Shown: positions 44,870 to 55,340 of the stretch, piece after piece | How the letters are laid out: each line of letters starts with the position of its first letter | Position numbering within the stretch: the stretch's first letter is position 1 | Assembly (NCBI GenBank): GCA_030704615.1 | Contig: CM060731.1 | Location: 25,048,001-25,112,000 of the forward strand | Reading direction: 5' to 3' | Length of the DNA stretch: 64,000 bases | Source of the DNA: Takakia lepidozioides | Taxonomy: Eukaryota > Streptophyta > Takakiopsida > Takakiales > Takakiaceae | Made by a program: the position numbers and the translations under genes | Notes under the pieces: model-generated | The model's database searches: none | The model's input: the letters and a program-made list of their open reading frames with translations, nothing else | Told to the model about the DNA's origin: nothing

Positions 44870-45795
44870 AGTGTATCATGGGGGTGTTTCCTATTTGTTT
44901 TCCTTCTCGCATTCATGTTAGCTAGTTACCTTACTGTTGGTAATTAAGTATCAGTTTTCTTCAGCAATCTATCGGATTCCATCAACTCATCCATTCATTC
45001 CACAGCTTCACTCAGATCTCTCTACACAATGTGAGTATGAAGTATGTTTAGATTAATATCTATCAAGTATCAGGCTGAAGCCATGGAGTCTCTAATCTGC
45101 TCTACATTACAATTCTACTGCTTGCATTCATCAAGCATCAACAGATCGTCCTCCTCCTACTCCGTGCTCTCCCTCTTTCTGCTCAGAGATGCGCTCTCTC
45201 CTCATTTTCCCCAGTGATGTCCGAAGTCCCCCCCAAGAAGTGATCCCCCAGCATTCATCATTTTCCAGTCCTTGCTCCTGGCTTTATCTTCCTACCCGTT
45301 GTTCTTACCGTTTCCCACACTAACCGTCATCCGTGAACTAACATGTTTCATTCGCAGATGTTGTTCCCCACAGTCGTTCCCTGTCCTGCTATCCGTTCCC
45401 TATGGTCGTGACAGCTGTGTCAAGATGTGACTGGCTGTGTGAAACTGTGACCGGCTGTGACCGGCTGTGTCGGGCTGTGACTAGCTGTGCGATTGTGTTG
45501 GGCTGTGTCGGGCTGTGACTGGCTGTGTGGCTGTGACGGGATGTGTTGACTATGACTGGCTGTGTTGGACTGTGACGGGCTGTGTTGACTGTGACTGGCT
45601 GTGTTGGCTGTATCGGGTTGTGTCGGTTGTGCGAAGCTGTGACGGGCTGTGATGGACTGTGTTGGGCTGTGTATCTCCCCCCCTAAAGCCTGTTGCTGTC
45701 ACCCCTAAGGCTCCTGTTGGTCTCAGTCTGTGTAAAAATTAAGGGTACCCCACAGATCCCTTAAAAGCGTCTAAGTCCCAAGCAGTCCTCTAACA
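44870..45795 (-). repeat. Candidate 3' LTR of gypsy copy B, with internal minisatellite
   Basis: Read on the minus strand, a purine tract (GAGAGGGGAAGGGGTAA) at about 45796-45815 is followed by TGTTAGAGGACTGC, a plausible LTR start at 45795. The end is put near 44870 (GATACA) only because integrase sequence of copy A begins just beyond. No second LTR in the window confirms it. Confidence 0.4.
45412..45680. repeat. 10-bp minisatellite inside the candidate LTR
   Basis: About 25 units of GTGACTGGCT / GTGTTGGGCT / GTGTCGGGCT. Same 10-bp register and core as the arrays at 43675 and 49985, though richer in GACTGG and GTCGGG variants. Confidence 0.85.
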
Positions 45796-45833
45796 TTACC
45801 CCTTCCCCTCTCAAAAAGCCGTGTCCTCACGGT

Positions 45834-47279
45834 TTACTGTTTGGGATTTGTAAACCTTTGTGAGCAAGCACCCTTGTGACGTTGAGAGTCTCGTGAAGGA
45901 CTCCGTGTGCGAGCCCCTGTTTTGTCACTGGTTGAGGGAGATGATTGAACACTACCTGGATATGTCAGTCCCTCTGGAGGCTGATATCGAGGTAATCTTT
46001 CAGGCATAGGAGACCCCCTTCGCTTCTTCTCTGCCATCTGAATTGCATAGTCCTCTGCCATGTCAAAAGAGTCCGCTGAAGAAACAGTTGTATCAGAATC
46101 CTCGTCCCCCCTGAGGTGTTTTAACTGTCGAACTTTAACTGGAATTCTCTGGGGCATACAATGTTGTCCCACCATGTCTGGAAGTTTAAACTGTAAAACT
46201 TGTTGTAAGCGCTGAATTGCAAAATTGGTGAAGACCCTGAGCTCCTTGTCTGTCCATGTGAGTGGTGTACCAATGACTTGTGAATTGTGCAAATATTTCC
46301 ATGCCTCATGTCCCTTAAAGAAAATATCGTCAGGCCCGAATTTTTGTGTTGACAAATTGTTCCAGGCCGCATGAAACCATGAATGAATCTGAGAATCCTT
46401 TTGCATCATAACTTTTGCCTCATATAGGTACATATGAGGTGGCACTGAAGGTAAGACCCAATGATCCCCACTGGAATAATTCAGAAAGCGCGTTTGCATC
46501 TTCTGTTGCTCAATGTGATAACTTACCAGAAACAAGCAGTGTAGTATAACCCGCAGCCCATGACAATACTTGCTATCTCTTTGGTCTTGGTATAAATGAA
46601 TCCATGTACAACTTGGAAGGCAATTAATTCCTTCAACATGGTACTTGCCTCATGCCAGTACTGCGCAAAGTGATGATCCTCAATGGGTCGATTGTTCGGA
46701 AGAACTTTAGTCCTAGTGGCCACTGGCAGCCAAATGCGCATGATTTGATAGTAATGTGCCAATGACTGCGGAGGACTAAATTCTTTCCAAGCTAAATCCA
46801 ACACAATGGGCATTCCCCCATACCTCAGGCTGTGGTGGCTGTGGTGTGGCTGTAGTAACAACAGGATCAGCTACTGGCACAATGACTTGTTGTGGTGTTG
46901 GTGGCACTGGCTCTTGTACCATTGGCATCCCCTGCACCCCCTGTGAAGAAGACTAAAAAGCTAAAGTTCTCGTTTGTAAATAAGAAGCCATTAGCTATTC
47001 CTCAGGTATACAGACCCTTTTGTCGATATTTGAAGTGAGGTCCTCCACTTGAGTCTGCAGGCCGTCTACATCCTTCTGTAACTCTGCTATCCTACTATAG
47101 ACATTGTCTATAGTAGTTGTGGCAATGTTCTGCACTTGCAGTCTAAGCTCATTCATCTCGCTTTGGGTGAGCTTTCTTGGTGCTTTGCCCTCCATCGGCC
47201 CTTGTGTTAACCAGACCTGCATAAGGTGGTTATCCACCAAGTTGTTTGTGATACCCCTCCTCTGTGAGCCTGTACACAT
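45834..47279 (-). pseudogene. Env-position ORF, C-terminal part (copy B), frameshifted
   Basis: Continuation of the ORF at 47230-50232 in other frames: MNELRLQVQNIATTTIDNVY with coiled-coil heptads (47279-46995), a Pro/Val-rich linker, LPNNRPIEDHHFAQYWHEAS (46861-46523), and WVLPSVPPHMYLYEAKVMMQ to a Ser/Arg-rich C-terminus (TRSPSRDSQRHKG, 46535-45834). Frameshifts lie near 47240, 46990, 46830 and 46530. No recognised domain. Together with the upstream frame the original product would have been about 1,200-1,400 residues beyond MEEL. Confidence 0.6.
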
Positions 47280-50232
47280 CTATCTGCTGCTGTAAAGCCT
47301 CCATGCGCTTCGCATGAGGTTCAATCAAACTCGCATAGGCAGCAACCAGATTATTGGCTTCCTTCCAAGCCTTGTTAGCCACAGAGAGTTCATTTCTATT
47401 TACCATGAGCGTTTGTTGCAACTCCAGGATGTACCTCTTTTGGTCAGCTTCAACCTGCATGTATTGTTTGAAAGCATTCTCATTGGGAGAGATTGTATTC
47501 TTCATATCGATAATGAGTTTCAATTGCTCAACATTCTCTGTCTCTGCCTTCGTACATCTTTCCGCTTGACTGTTTATTTCTATTGTAGCTTGGTCAAGCA
47601 TAGTTGTGAGTGTAGCGCATTGTATGGCCATCCTGTCATGCACTGTCTGCAACTCCGTATGTAGTGCATTCACTTCTTGCAACTTGCTTTCATGCTTCAC
47701 CTGCATTTGGTATAGCTGTTGCTTATGTGCTTCGTGCAACTGGTCTTGCGCGAGGCCTGCCTCAATCAATTGTTCCTTGGCCAATTGCAAAGCCGCTTCT
47801 GTACTCTCCAAGTCTTGATGCATCTTGAGAGTGACCTCTTCATCGACCTTGTTTACACACTCAGTGGCAAGTCGAGCCTCAAACTCCTTCCTGAGTTCCT
47901 CCCTCAAAGCTGCCAATTGGGTAGTTGGAACATGGGATTTGACATAAGTGCCCAACAAATTAAGTGTCCTGCTTATGGAACTCATAAGCATGACCTGTTG
48001 AGGGTCATCATGGTGAGTTTGCTGTTGTTCTCCCTGATCCTCAACAGTGTGATGCCTCACGAACCACTCAGGCCATTGCCCCACCAGATTTTCTTCCTGA
48101 ACCACTCCATCCGTCACCGGTACTGCAGTGTCTTGACATTCTACCTGTGGTACCTCCGTCACAGGTGTGTGTATTATATGCACCGCAGGGTTTCCCCTGT
48201 ACAACCGTTGCACCTCCGGAATCACTCTGTCCTTGACCAGACCAGAATATTCATAGAGAAGGTCCCCCTTCTCAATTTCTGCCATCACCTGTTCTGTAGT
48301 GGGAATATCTAACCCTTCTTTCTCCAAATCAATTATTTCTGGTGGAACTGCATGGACAACTTGTGGTAACTCTGTGACAAGCCGATCATCTGGCTGTGAT
48401 GGCTGTGATACTGAAGTAACTTCCTCTTCCCTCTCTGAAGGCCCCACTTCCAATAATAGCAGTTCTCTGGGCTGTTGTGCCCCTTCCTGCACAAGAGCTT
48501 GGGAAACATTATCATGCGGTTTCAGTGAAGCAAGTGGATCCTCCACTACAGTCTTTCCCCGCCTCGGTCTCTTAGTCTGGGGTTGCCCTGCCAGTCCACC
48601 CTCACTGTGTGAAGAGCCTTGCTCTTCCATTGCAGTGGTTTCAGTCTCAAATACTCCCATCTCCTTTCTTTCTCGAGCATCAAGTATGCCAGAATCAAGA
48701 ATTATTTGAGCAATGATTGGGCCAGACACTATGATATGAGACTTTGCGGCAGTGCCCTGTAATCTTTTCATCTCCTCTACCAGTGCGTTGTACATTATGT
48801 CCGCCCATTCTACCTCTTCTCCTCTCAGGGCTTTGAGTATTTCCTCTGTGAAGGATCTGCTCAAATACTGTTGGTTCTGTTTCATGGCAAACAGAACGTT
48901 CAATACCTGGCCTACCTCCCTTAGCCCTGGGTACACGGCCTTGGTACAAGCATAACCCTGAGTTTTAAAGAAACTCCCTTCTTGGAATAAGTCCCCTATT
49001 TGCAGTCTTGCCCTGTGCTCCTCCACATGCACCTGACCTGCTGGCAAATGAAACAATTGCTGTAGGTATAGGGGAGTAATTTCTAATTCAACTCCCTTCA
49101 CCGTTGTTGCTCCTGTCCTAGGCTCAAAGTTCTGCAAGAATTGTAACATGTACTGTCTATGGTGCAATGTCCAATCTTTGCTTTGCAATCCTTCCAATCG
49201 CAGCACCTTCAGTAACTTTACCGCCTGTGGAGTAGCAATTGTTTGTTTCTGCAGGATTGTGGTGCTCTTCACCCTGATTTCTTCCATTCCTCTCACTCTC
49301 TTCATTCTAGACCCACAGAAAGGTTTTGGCTGTAACAATTGAAGAAATGCCTGCAGGGCGCAAAGCATAAACGTATGGTTGCCACAAAAAGCTATGGGTA
49401 ATTTCTTGTAAGCCTGCGGGGCTTGCAAGCATCGATTAAGAGAAAAGATTTGCTCTGTTCTTCCGTCACTATGCCACTGCGTAAGTAATATTGCGAGCGT
49501 ATAGTTTGTTAGTTCCTCCATAGCTTCAAAGCTATAGCATTGATGGTTTGTCCCGTCGAGACGCCCGTTACTTAGAACGACGCCGACTCTTGCGCTTAAA
49601 TTCCCTCCAATTTCTTGATCCCTTTTCTGGCTTTCGATTGGCTGTAACCGTTGTGACTGGATTTTAGATTTAATTTTCTTTAGTGGACTTTCTCTGCTGG
49701 ACTGTCCACTAGGATAACACATGTGACAAGAATTTCGCTTTTCTGTACTTGCCGTTTGTTCTGTTGCCCTTTTTCCGTATTCATTAATGGGCCCGCCATT
49801 CATCCGAATTGACGTGCTAAGTAGGTATTTTGACGGCCATTCTTGTCCTCTTTCTTGATGACACCTGTTCTTGCACTTCCTTCTCAGCTGTGTGTTGCAC
49901 CCTGACTTCCACGTGTCCCTTTCTAAACTGGCTTCCGTCCTTTCTTCCTCCGGCCATTTCCCTGAAGTTATCCTGCGTCCACCTGTCACTGATTCTATGG
50001 ATTGTATAACCCTAGTAGGCTGTGTTGAGCTGTGATAGGCTGTGTCATACTGTGGTATGCTGTGATAGGCTGTGACACGCTGTGGTAGGTTGTGATAGGC
50101 TGTATGGCGCCGTGCTGGGCTGTGATATGCTGTGTCGCGCCTTGCTGGGTTGTGATAGGCTGTGTCACGTCGTGATAGGCTGTGATAGGCTGTGTCGCGC
50201 CGTGCTGGGCTGTGATATGCTGTGTCGCGCAT
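47230..50232 (-). CDS. Env-position ORF of a Ty3/gypsy family, copy B (1000-codon open frame)
   Basis: A continuous 1000-codon frame downstream of gypsy integrase. Its first 75 codons lie in the minisatellite (ten-residue TAYHSPARRD repeats); the likely start is ATG 49521 (MEELTNYTLAILLTQWH). From there: a helical domain with VKGVELEITPLYLQQLFHLP and WADIMYNALVEEMKRLQ, resembling by eye the putative plant transposon protein domain of other plant gypsy elements; a basic nuclear-localisation-like KRPRRGK; an acidic, Pro-rich middle; and a long coiled coil (EAALQLAKEQLIEAGLAQDQ onward). It lacks signal peptide and membrane segment, so it is not a standard envelope protein. Function unknown. Confidence 0.7.
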   Translation of the reverse strand: MRDTAYHSPARRDTAYHSLSRRDTAYHNPARRDTAYHSPARRHTAYHNLPQRVTAYHSIPQYDTAYHSSTQPTRVIQSIESVTGGRRITSGKWPEEERTEASLERDTWKSGCNTQLRRKCKNRCHQERGQEWPSKYLLSTSIRMNGGPINEYGKRATEQTASTEKRNSCHMCYPSGQSSRESPLKKIKSKIQSQRLQPIESQKRDQEIGGNLSARVGVVLSNGRLDGTNHQCYSFEAMEELTNYTLAILLTQWHSDGRTEQIFSLNRCLQAPQAYKKLPIAFCGNHTFMLCALQAFLQLLQPKPFCGSRMKRVRGMEEIRVKSTTILQKQTIATPQAVKLLKVLRLEGLQSKDWTLHHRQYMLQFLQNFEPRTGATTVKGVELEITPLYLQQLFHLPAGQVHVEEHRARLQIGDLFQEGSFFKTQGYACTKAVYPGLREVGQVLNVLFAMKQNQQYLSRSFTEEILKALRGEEVEWADIMYNALVEEMKRLQGTAAKSHIIVSGPIIAQIILDSGILDARERKEMGVFETETTAMEEQGSSHSEGGLAGQPQTKRPRRGKTVVEDPLASLKPHDNVSQALVQEGAQQPRELLLLEVGPSEREEEVTSVSQPSQPDDRLVTELPQVVHAVPPEIIDLEKEGLDIPTTEQVMAEIEKGDLLYEYSGLVKDRVIPEVQRLYRGNPAVHIIHTPVTEVPQVECQDTAVPVTDGVVQEENLVGQWPEWFVRHHTVEDQGEQQQTHHDDPQQVMLMSSISRTLNLLGTYVKSHVPTTQLAALREELRKEFEARLATECVNKVDEEVTLKMHQDLESTEAALQLAKEQLIEAGLAQDQLHEAHKQQLYQMQVKHESKLQEVNALHTELQTVHDRMAIQCATLTTMLDQATIEINSQAERCTKAETENVEQLKLIIDMKNTISPNENAFKQYMQVEADQKRYILELQQTLMVNRNELSVANKAWKEANNLVAAYASLIEPHAKRMEALQQQIDVYRLTEEGYHKQLGG

Positions 50233-50350
50233 TGCTGGGCTATGATAGGCTGTGTCACGTCGTGATGGGCTGTGATAGGTTGTGTCGCGCTTTGCTGGGC
50301 TGTGATAGGCTGTGCAAGCCGTGATAGGCTATGATAGGCTGTGTCGCTCT
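49985..50350. repeat. 10-bp/30-bp minisatellite, copy B
   Basis: About 36 units of GTGATAGGCT-like decamers with 30-bp higher-order units (GTGATAGGCTGTGTCGCGCC plus GTGCTGGGCT). In minus-strand frame 30 bp encode ten residues, so copy-number changes in 30-bp steps keep the frame open. Confidence 0.88.
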
Positions 50351-50437
50351 TGTTCTGCCCGTCCTGGTCATATATGCTCGACTTAGCGACAAGTGCTCCA
50401 TACTCCATTGGTATCACTGGCGCAGCCCGTGATTGCT
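50351..50437 (-). pseudogene. Integrase C-terminal tail, copy B
   Basis: KQSRAAPVIPMEYGALVAK matches the tail of the integrase at 43851-44765 (KQSRVAPVIPTEYGALVA). It shows that copy B also had integrase upstream of the env-position ORF. Truncated at about 50437. Confidence 0.75.
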
Positions 50438-50684
50438 TTTCCACTTTTCCGCCGGCCACTGTCCGGATGTTAACCCACGTCCACCTGTTACGGATCCTAT
50501 GGACTGTGTAACCCCAGTAAGCTGTGTTAAGCTGTGACAGGCTGTGTCATACTGTGGTACACTGTGATAGGCTGTGTTGCACTGTGGTAAGCTGTGATAG
50601 GCTGTGACACGCTGTGGTAGGTTGTGATAGGCTGTGTGACACCGTGATGGGCTGTGATAGGCTGTGTCGCGCCGTGATGGAACG
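50437..50684 (-). pseudogene. Third fragment of the gypsy family (linker plus minisatellite)
   Basis: Nearly identical to 43608-43850: CCACTTTTCCGCCGGCCACT, then the 10-bp minisatellite. It joins the integrase tail at 50437 and LINE sequence at about 50685, so it comes from a rearrangement or unequal recombination. Confidence 0.75.
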
Positions 50685-51933
50685 ATGTCAACACGGCGGC
50701 GTGTAGAGTGGGACGTGAGCGTGGGTCGTAGATGTGGTTGCTCACGCAGTACATGATACCCTGCCTCCCGAGCAATAGATGCCACCGCATCGCGAACCAT
50801 ATCATGAGACACAGTGCGCTCACCACCACATGGACAGCGGAGGAGATGGATGGCAAGGTCATCGATGGGCTGAAGACAGACGCAACGTTGAAGGCCCAAT
50901 GCCGAGTTGAAGGTGGAGCGCAGTAGTGAAAATAGGGGATTAGAGGCGAAAATGTGCGATAGTGGGTCGTGTGCTGCCAACCATGCCTCTGCGCCGGGTC
51001 TTGCGCATGATAGAAGTCGGGCTCGATGCAACTCAGAAGAAGCACTTGAGAGCATGTCGGAAAAGGAATGACGGTGCACGCGCTCGGAAATGGACTCCTG
51101 AAGATGGTCGAGGCCTCGAGCACCAACTGCTCAAATGGTGGTAGACATGTTCGCGCCGGTGCCGGAAGAAGATCTCGTGCAGAGCGGAGATGCTGCTGGA
51201 AGGGTAAAATGCCACTGTCGACATGTGCAACGGCGTCCATAAGGATGGGACGATGGTCACAGAGAAATTGTGAAGCGAGGGCTGGTGCCACCAATGCCCA
51301 ACTGCCGAGGAAAGCTGATGGGGCGGTAGTGACAGTGGACAAAAGACCCACACCACCGGAAGAGACGGGCAGGGCGGCTTGCAAATGTTGTGGCAAAAGT
51401 CCCTGAGCACCCTCCAGAGCTCCTCGTCCTAACAATCTCCCGAAGATAGTCATCATGGTAGTATCAAACCCAGATAAGAGGTGTAGGAAATCTGGGTTGG
51501 GTGGAACAGTACGCAAGAGATATGAGGGACGCTGAAGGAAACATTTGGTCAAGATTCCATATGCTACCTGTACATCTCCGAGCCTAGGAAGGAGATTGGC
51601 GTGGGTGGCATCCTGGTGGAATGCATCTTCCAAGAAGGACGTTGTGAACTGGGTGGTGCCAAAAGGGACTCCCAGGATTCTGATGCCATTGGGCGGAGCA
51701 ATGAAGTGAGCATGGAGGACAAAATCTGCAGGGAGACCGGACGGAGACTACGACCACACCGCACATTTGCAAGGTTGCACTAAAAGGCCCACGGCAGAGA
51801 GTTGGGTGACAAAATGATGGTAAGCTGAAAGTACCTGTGAGGCATGGCCTACAATGTGCGTGCGACCGACGGAAAGTTCTTTAATAGACTTTAGATTCCA
51901 GCTGATTTTATGAGCACTCTTATCCTTGTACAT
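50685..51933 (-). pseudogene. Non-LTR retrotransposon C-terminal half with restriction-like endonuclease domain
   Basis: The minus-strand frames read the end of reverse transcriptase (GLLVQPCKCAVW at about 51775), a thumb-like region (AYGILTKCFLQRPSYLLRTV, SGGVGLLS), then a Cys/His cluster (CVCLQPIDDLAIHLLRCPCG), HDMVRDAVASIAREAGYHV and RRRVDIV, the pattern of the C-terminal CCHC and restriction-like endonuclease of site-specific-type LINEs. Frameshifts occur near 51000, 51640 and 51760. Most of RT and the 3' UTR are missing. Confidence 0.65.
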
Positions 51934-52086
51934 GCCAATTTAGAGTGAAGTTAGAATTTCAGATTGCTTTGGTCTCAATATCGTACTGCTCGGAGACTGC
52001 TCGATGAATTTCCTGTTCATGTTGACCTTTACGATCGACCGATAGTAGTTCCACTCATACATGTATGTATACAAGTTTTCTAACAG

Positions 52087-54239
52087 GCGAAGCGTGACCC
52101 ACTTGAGAATCCACCGCTGTATGCCGAGCACTTCAGCTGCTCCAAGATATCTTCCTCCTGTTCAGTTCTATGTTACCGATGCTTCCAAGAGTCCTCCAGT
52201 CTCCAGAGAGTACAATATGATTGATGGAGGGGTGCCGTAAACAATCCGGTAAGTTTCTTAAACTATGATTGACAGATTGTCTGCACTATGTATTATGTAC
52301 TGTTTGTGTGCATATTTGTAGTGTTCAAAGTTGCACAGGAACGTCGGATGAGAAAGCACCCACACAATTCAAGTGCACAATGTCGATACCGGACAAGCAT
52401 GAGTGTTTATATATCCTTGAGTTGTTATATCCGATTGTCTCAGGTATGAGAGCGACCTGAGACGTTCCATAGCGACCTGGTTTGCTAGTCTGCAAGCAAC
52501 TTCCCCATGTGGGAACGTTTAAGATTTTCTTGAGGTTGTATACAAGACACCAGCTTCAGTCCGAGCGCTGACACAATTGAGTTGCAAATTATATATCTCT
52601 GACGTCTTTCCTCTCTTTCTTCTCGAGATCTGTGAGTGAAGGGATTTGTGTATGCATTGCAGCCATATGTGGCGATCACGCAGGCTATCAAGGAAGCATA
52701 GTCGGGTGGCCATTGCACTGGAAGAGTAAACTATGGGGTCAGTAATCCGCTCTACTTTCAGTGATCCATGAGTGGATATTTTTCCCCTGCTGCTCAATCA
52801 CACTCAAAAGAAGTTGTTGATTACTTCCCTTCTGGACATGATCAATCCCGAAATTTGTCGTGCACAACCTTTTCCTCTTTCGAGAAGCTATTTGAAATCC
52901 AATTCAATAAAAGATGGACCTTCCTGATCAAAGTTATGCAATGCATTACAGTCTCCCAAGATTCTGACGGAGATATGCAATCCGGCTATCTAGAGCTAAT
53001 TGGTGTGTGGAGACGAATCTCCTTGCTGCTGCCTAGTGCAGGCACCACAGCCCCAGAATTAAATCGATGCAGAGAGCGGAATTACCCTGTTTTGTCAGTG
53101 ATGATGAATGATCTTGTCATGAGGCTAATTTCTGAATCGATTTTCAATCGATTTTCAAGCATTCAAAGATTGTAAGTCTCTGAGATCATTCTCTAGTTCG
53201 CCCAGGATTTGAGTTGACTTGAATGTGCCTGCTGTCTCCCTGCTGTACTTCATCTGTGCAGGGCTATGCCGACCTTTTGGTTCTTTCACTTGGCACTGGA
53301 CAGCAGACGGTGAGCTGTGATGCCAAGGTTATGCAAAAATGGGGTGTGGTGGATTGGCTGGCAAACAAGGGCGAGTTGGTTTCTAATGCAAGTGGAGATA
53401 TGGTGGATTACAACCTTTGTATTCTCTTCCAGTCTCAAAATTCTTCGTAATTCAGCTGTACTGCTGGGGTCCTCCTAACCTTCATGTATCATAGCTGGAC
53501 CTTCAATTCCCAGGAGTCCCATTATATGGGTGAGGACATGCCACTAGCTGTTCAGCATCTTATCCATGGGCTTCAATGGAATTATAGCTAGTGCTCAACA
53601 CTGATCAACAGCGGCTCAGTTCTACAGTCCTACAATTAATTGGTATTTGCTATGATCTGTTGACCACCTATCTATTTTTGCACTAGTTGGTGGATAAGAA
53701 CCCTCCCCCAGCAGTTGCTAAACTAGAAACTGATGTCCATAATGTCTGTGAACAGCTGGTGAGATCCTTTGGAAAGGATAGTGGGAAACATCTGCAGGCA
53801 TCGACATCATATATATGCTGATCTTCAGTAGAACATCCGCAGGGGTGGAAGGAGCCTTAGAATCTTGAAAAAGGAGCAGAGTTCCGTTGCATTTGAAGCA
53901 CAGCGAGATAAGGAAAAGAAGCAAAAATTTATGTGGTCCATCCAAACTAACAAAGAGAGAGCCCTAGCGCCGTGCCCCTGAAAGCGATACTTAAAGTGGA
54001 CATTCTCTAATTTCAAGTTGGTAATCTTAACTGCGTTGTGCTCACAGACAGACAGCCTTACTGGTTAGGCTACTCCAGTCGATGACCCTTCACCGGCCCA
54101 CTTGTGGAAACTGGTCGCCACAGGGAAACACATGCTGGATGAGCATGTCACACAGCGCAATTTTGAAACTGGCAAGCTTGAAACCGTCCCTGATGCGGGT
54201 ACCAACTGTGAAGCCCTTTACAGGTTCGAATCTTTCTAA
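52087..54239 (+). pseudogene. Patatin-like phospholipase, 5'-truncated and frameshifted
   Basis: Patatin-type acyl hydrolase remnants in order: exon 52087-52248 (AKRDPLENPPL, then TSAAPRYLPPVQFYVTDASK, EYNMIDGGV, the catalytic Asp of the DGG motif); exon from 52663 (YVAITQAIKEA); exon 53262-53446 (YADLLVLSLGTGQQTVSCDA, KWGVVDWLANKGEL, GDMVDYNLCILFQ); last exon 54079-54239 (LWKLVATGKHMLDEHVTQRN, then FETGKLETVPDAGTN). One-base deletions shift the frame before TSAAP and after DGGV, the exon after KEA lacks a clear donor, and the exons with the oxyanion-hole and GxSxG serine are absent. The LINE/gypsy block abuts its left side. Sequencing indels are an alternative for the frameshifts. Confidence 0.75.
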
Positions 54240-54310
54240 AGCTACAGTTCACAGTTTACAGTTTCAAAGCACCTCTCAAACCAACCCAGTTCCAAGCAAA
54301 AAGAACCATT

Positions 54311-55260
54311 CTAGATGATACCTATCTTGTTTGCCACATCCAACGCGTCATAATCAGCTGTCAGCCTTACAAAAGCCTTCTTCAGTCCATCAGGCCTGTT
54401 GCACAAAATTGCAGCATCAGTACTTGAAGCCCAGAGGTAAGCATACAGGTAATAAGCACCCAAAGGAGGACAGTCCCTGCTCCACCAAGCCAGCCTTGAG
54501 GTTCCATTCTAAGCTTGAGATTGCGACTTGACACAGCTAACAGCAATCCTGTCAGCCGATTGAGTGTTACTGAAGATCTCGAAAATAATCAATCATGGTA
54601 ATCTCAGGCTGTCGCCCACATCATAGGAGAGTGTGTGATGGTAATTCAAGCAGGGCTACTCCAACCCTACATGACAAGTGGATTCTGTTTCAGACTGAAA
54701 AGGATAGCATAGCATTTTGGCAGGCAAAGAAATGGTATGATCTAGAGAAAGCGAGCGGTATACTTTGTGAGGGGACTGCTTCTCATCTAAAGGCACTACA
54801 GCTCGTGCATTGTACAATCATGCCTACCATGACAAAGAGGTGAGAATCTGTGACAAGCCTCACGTCAACCATGTAGACAACATATTCAGTCCGGATCATA
54901 CCTTATCAAAGTGTTAACCTTCTTTGTCTGGATGTCGTACATCTTCTTCACTGCATCCTTGATCTTCTTCTTGTCAGCCCGCACATCCACAATGAACACC
55001 AACGTGTTGTTGTCCTCAATCTTCTTCATGGCCGACTCTGTTGTTAAAGGATACTTGAGGACCTCATAATGATCAAGCTTGTTCCTGATAGGGGCGCTGA
55101 GGCGAGGATACTTGGGCGTACGGGCTCTCTTCAAGGTCTTTGGCCGGTGAAAGGTAACAGAAGTCCTGACTTTTCTCCACTTCTTCCTCACCACAGCTGT
55201 GGTCTTCACCGCCTTGGCCGCCTTGGTCGCCTTCACCACCTGTGGGTTGGCAGGAGCCAT
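54311..55260 (-). CDS. RPL23A: 60S ribosomal protein L23a / uL23 (complete, 2 coding exons)
   Basis: Large-subunit protein uL23 at the peptide exit tunnel, docking site for nascent-chain factors. Exon 1 55260-54902 (ATG chosen at [16 protein letters not shown]; an upstream in-frame GTG is not used), exon 2 54395-54311 ([20 protein letters not shown] ... NKIGII stop). The intron has a GT donor and a GTGCAACAG acceptor, and the split Arg codon (AG|G) joins correctly. 147 residues; a Lys/Ala-rich N-terminal tail, then [31 protein letters not shown] and [16 protein letters not shown], all family hallmarks. It is convergent with the patatin remnant, 72 bp apart. Confidence 0.96.
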
Positions 55261-55330
55261 CCTTGGAGGCGCCGTCCTCCTCACAGCTCGCACACTAACG
55301 CGGCTCTCTTCCCCGACTTGGAAAGGCGGA

Positions 55331-55340
55331 CAACCCTAAC
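55331..55340 (-). promoter_or_regulatory. Telo-box-like motif in the RPL23A 5' region
   Basis: CAACCCTAAC (reverse complement GTTAGGGTTG), about 70 bp upstream of the ATG, matches the telo-box (AAACCCTAA) typical of plant ribosomal-protein promoters and leaders. Confidence 0.45.

Noticed and set aside
47230-50232. Env-position ORF as a retroviral-type envelope protein
   Set aside because: No signal peptide, no membrane anchor, no glycosylated ectodomain pattern; it contains a nuclear-type basic motif and coiled coil.
43675-50680. CRISPR-like array from regularly spaced repeats
   Set aside because: Units are contiguous 10-bp decamers without unique spacers, in eukaryotic DNA.
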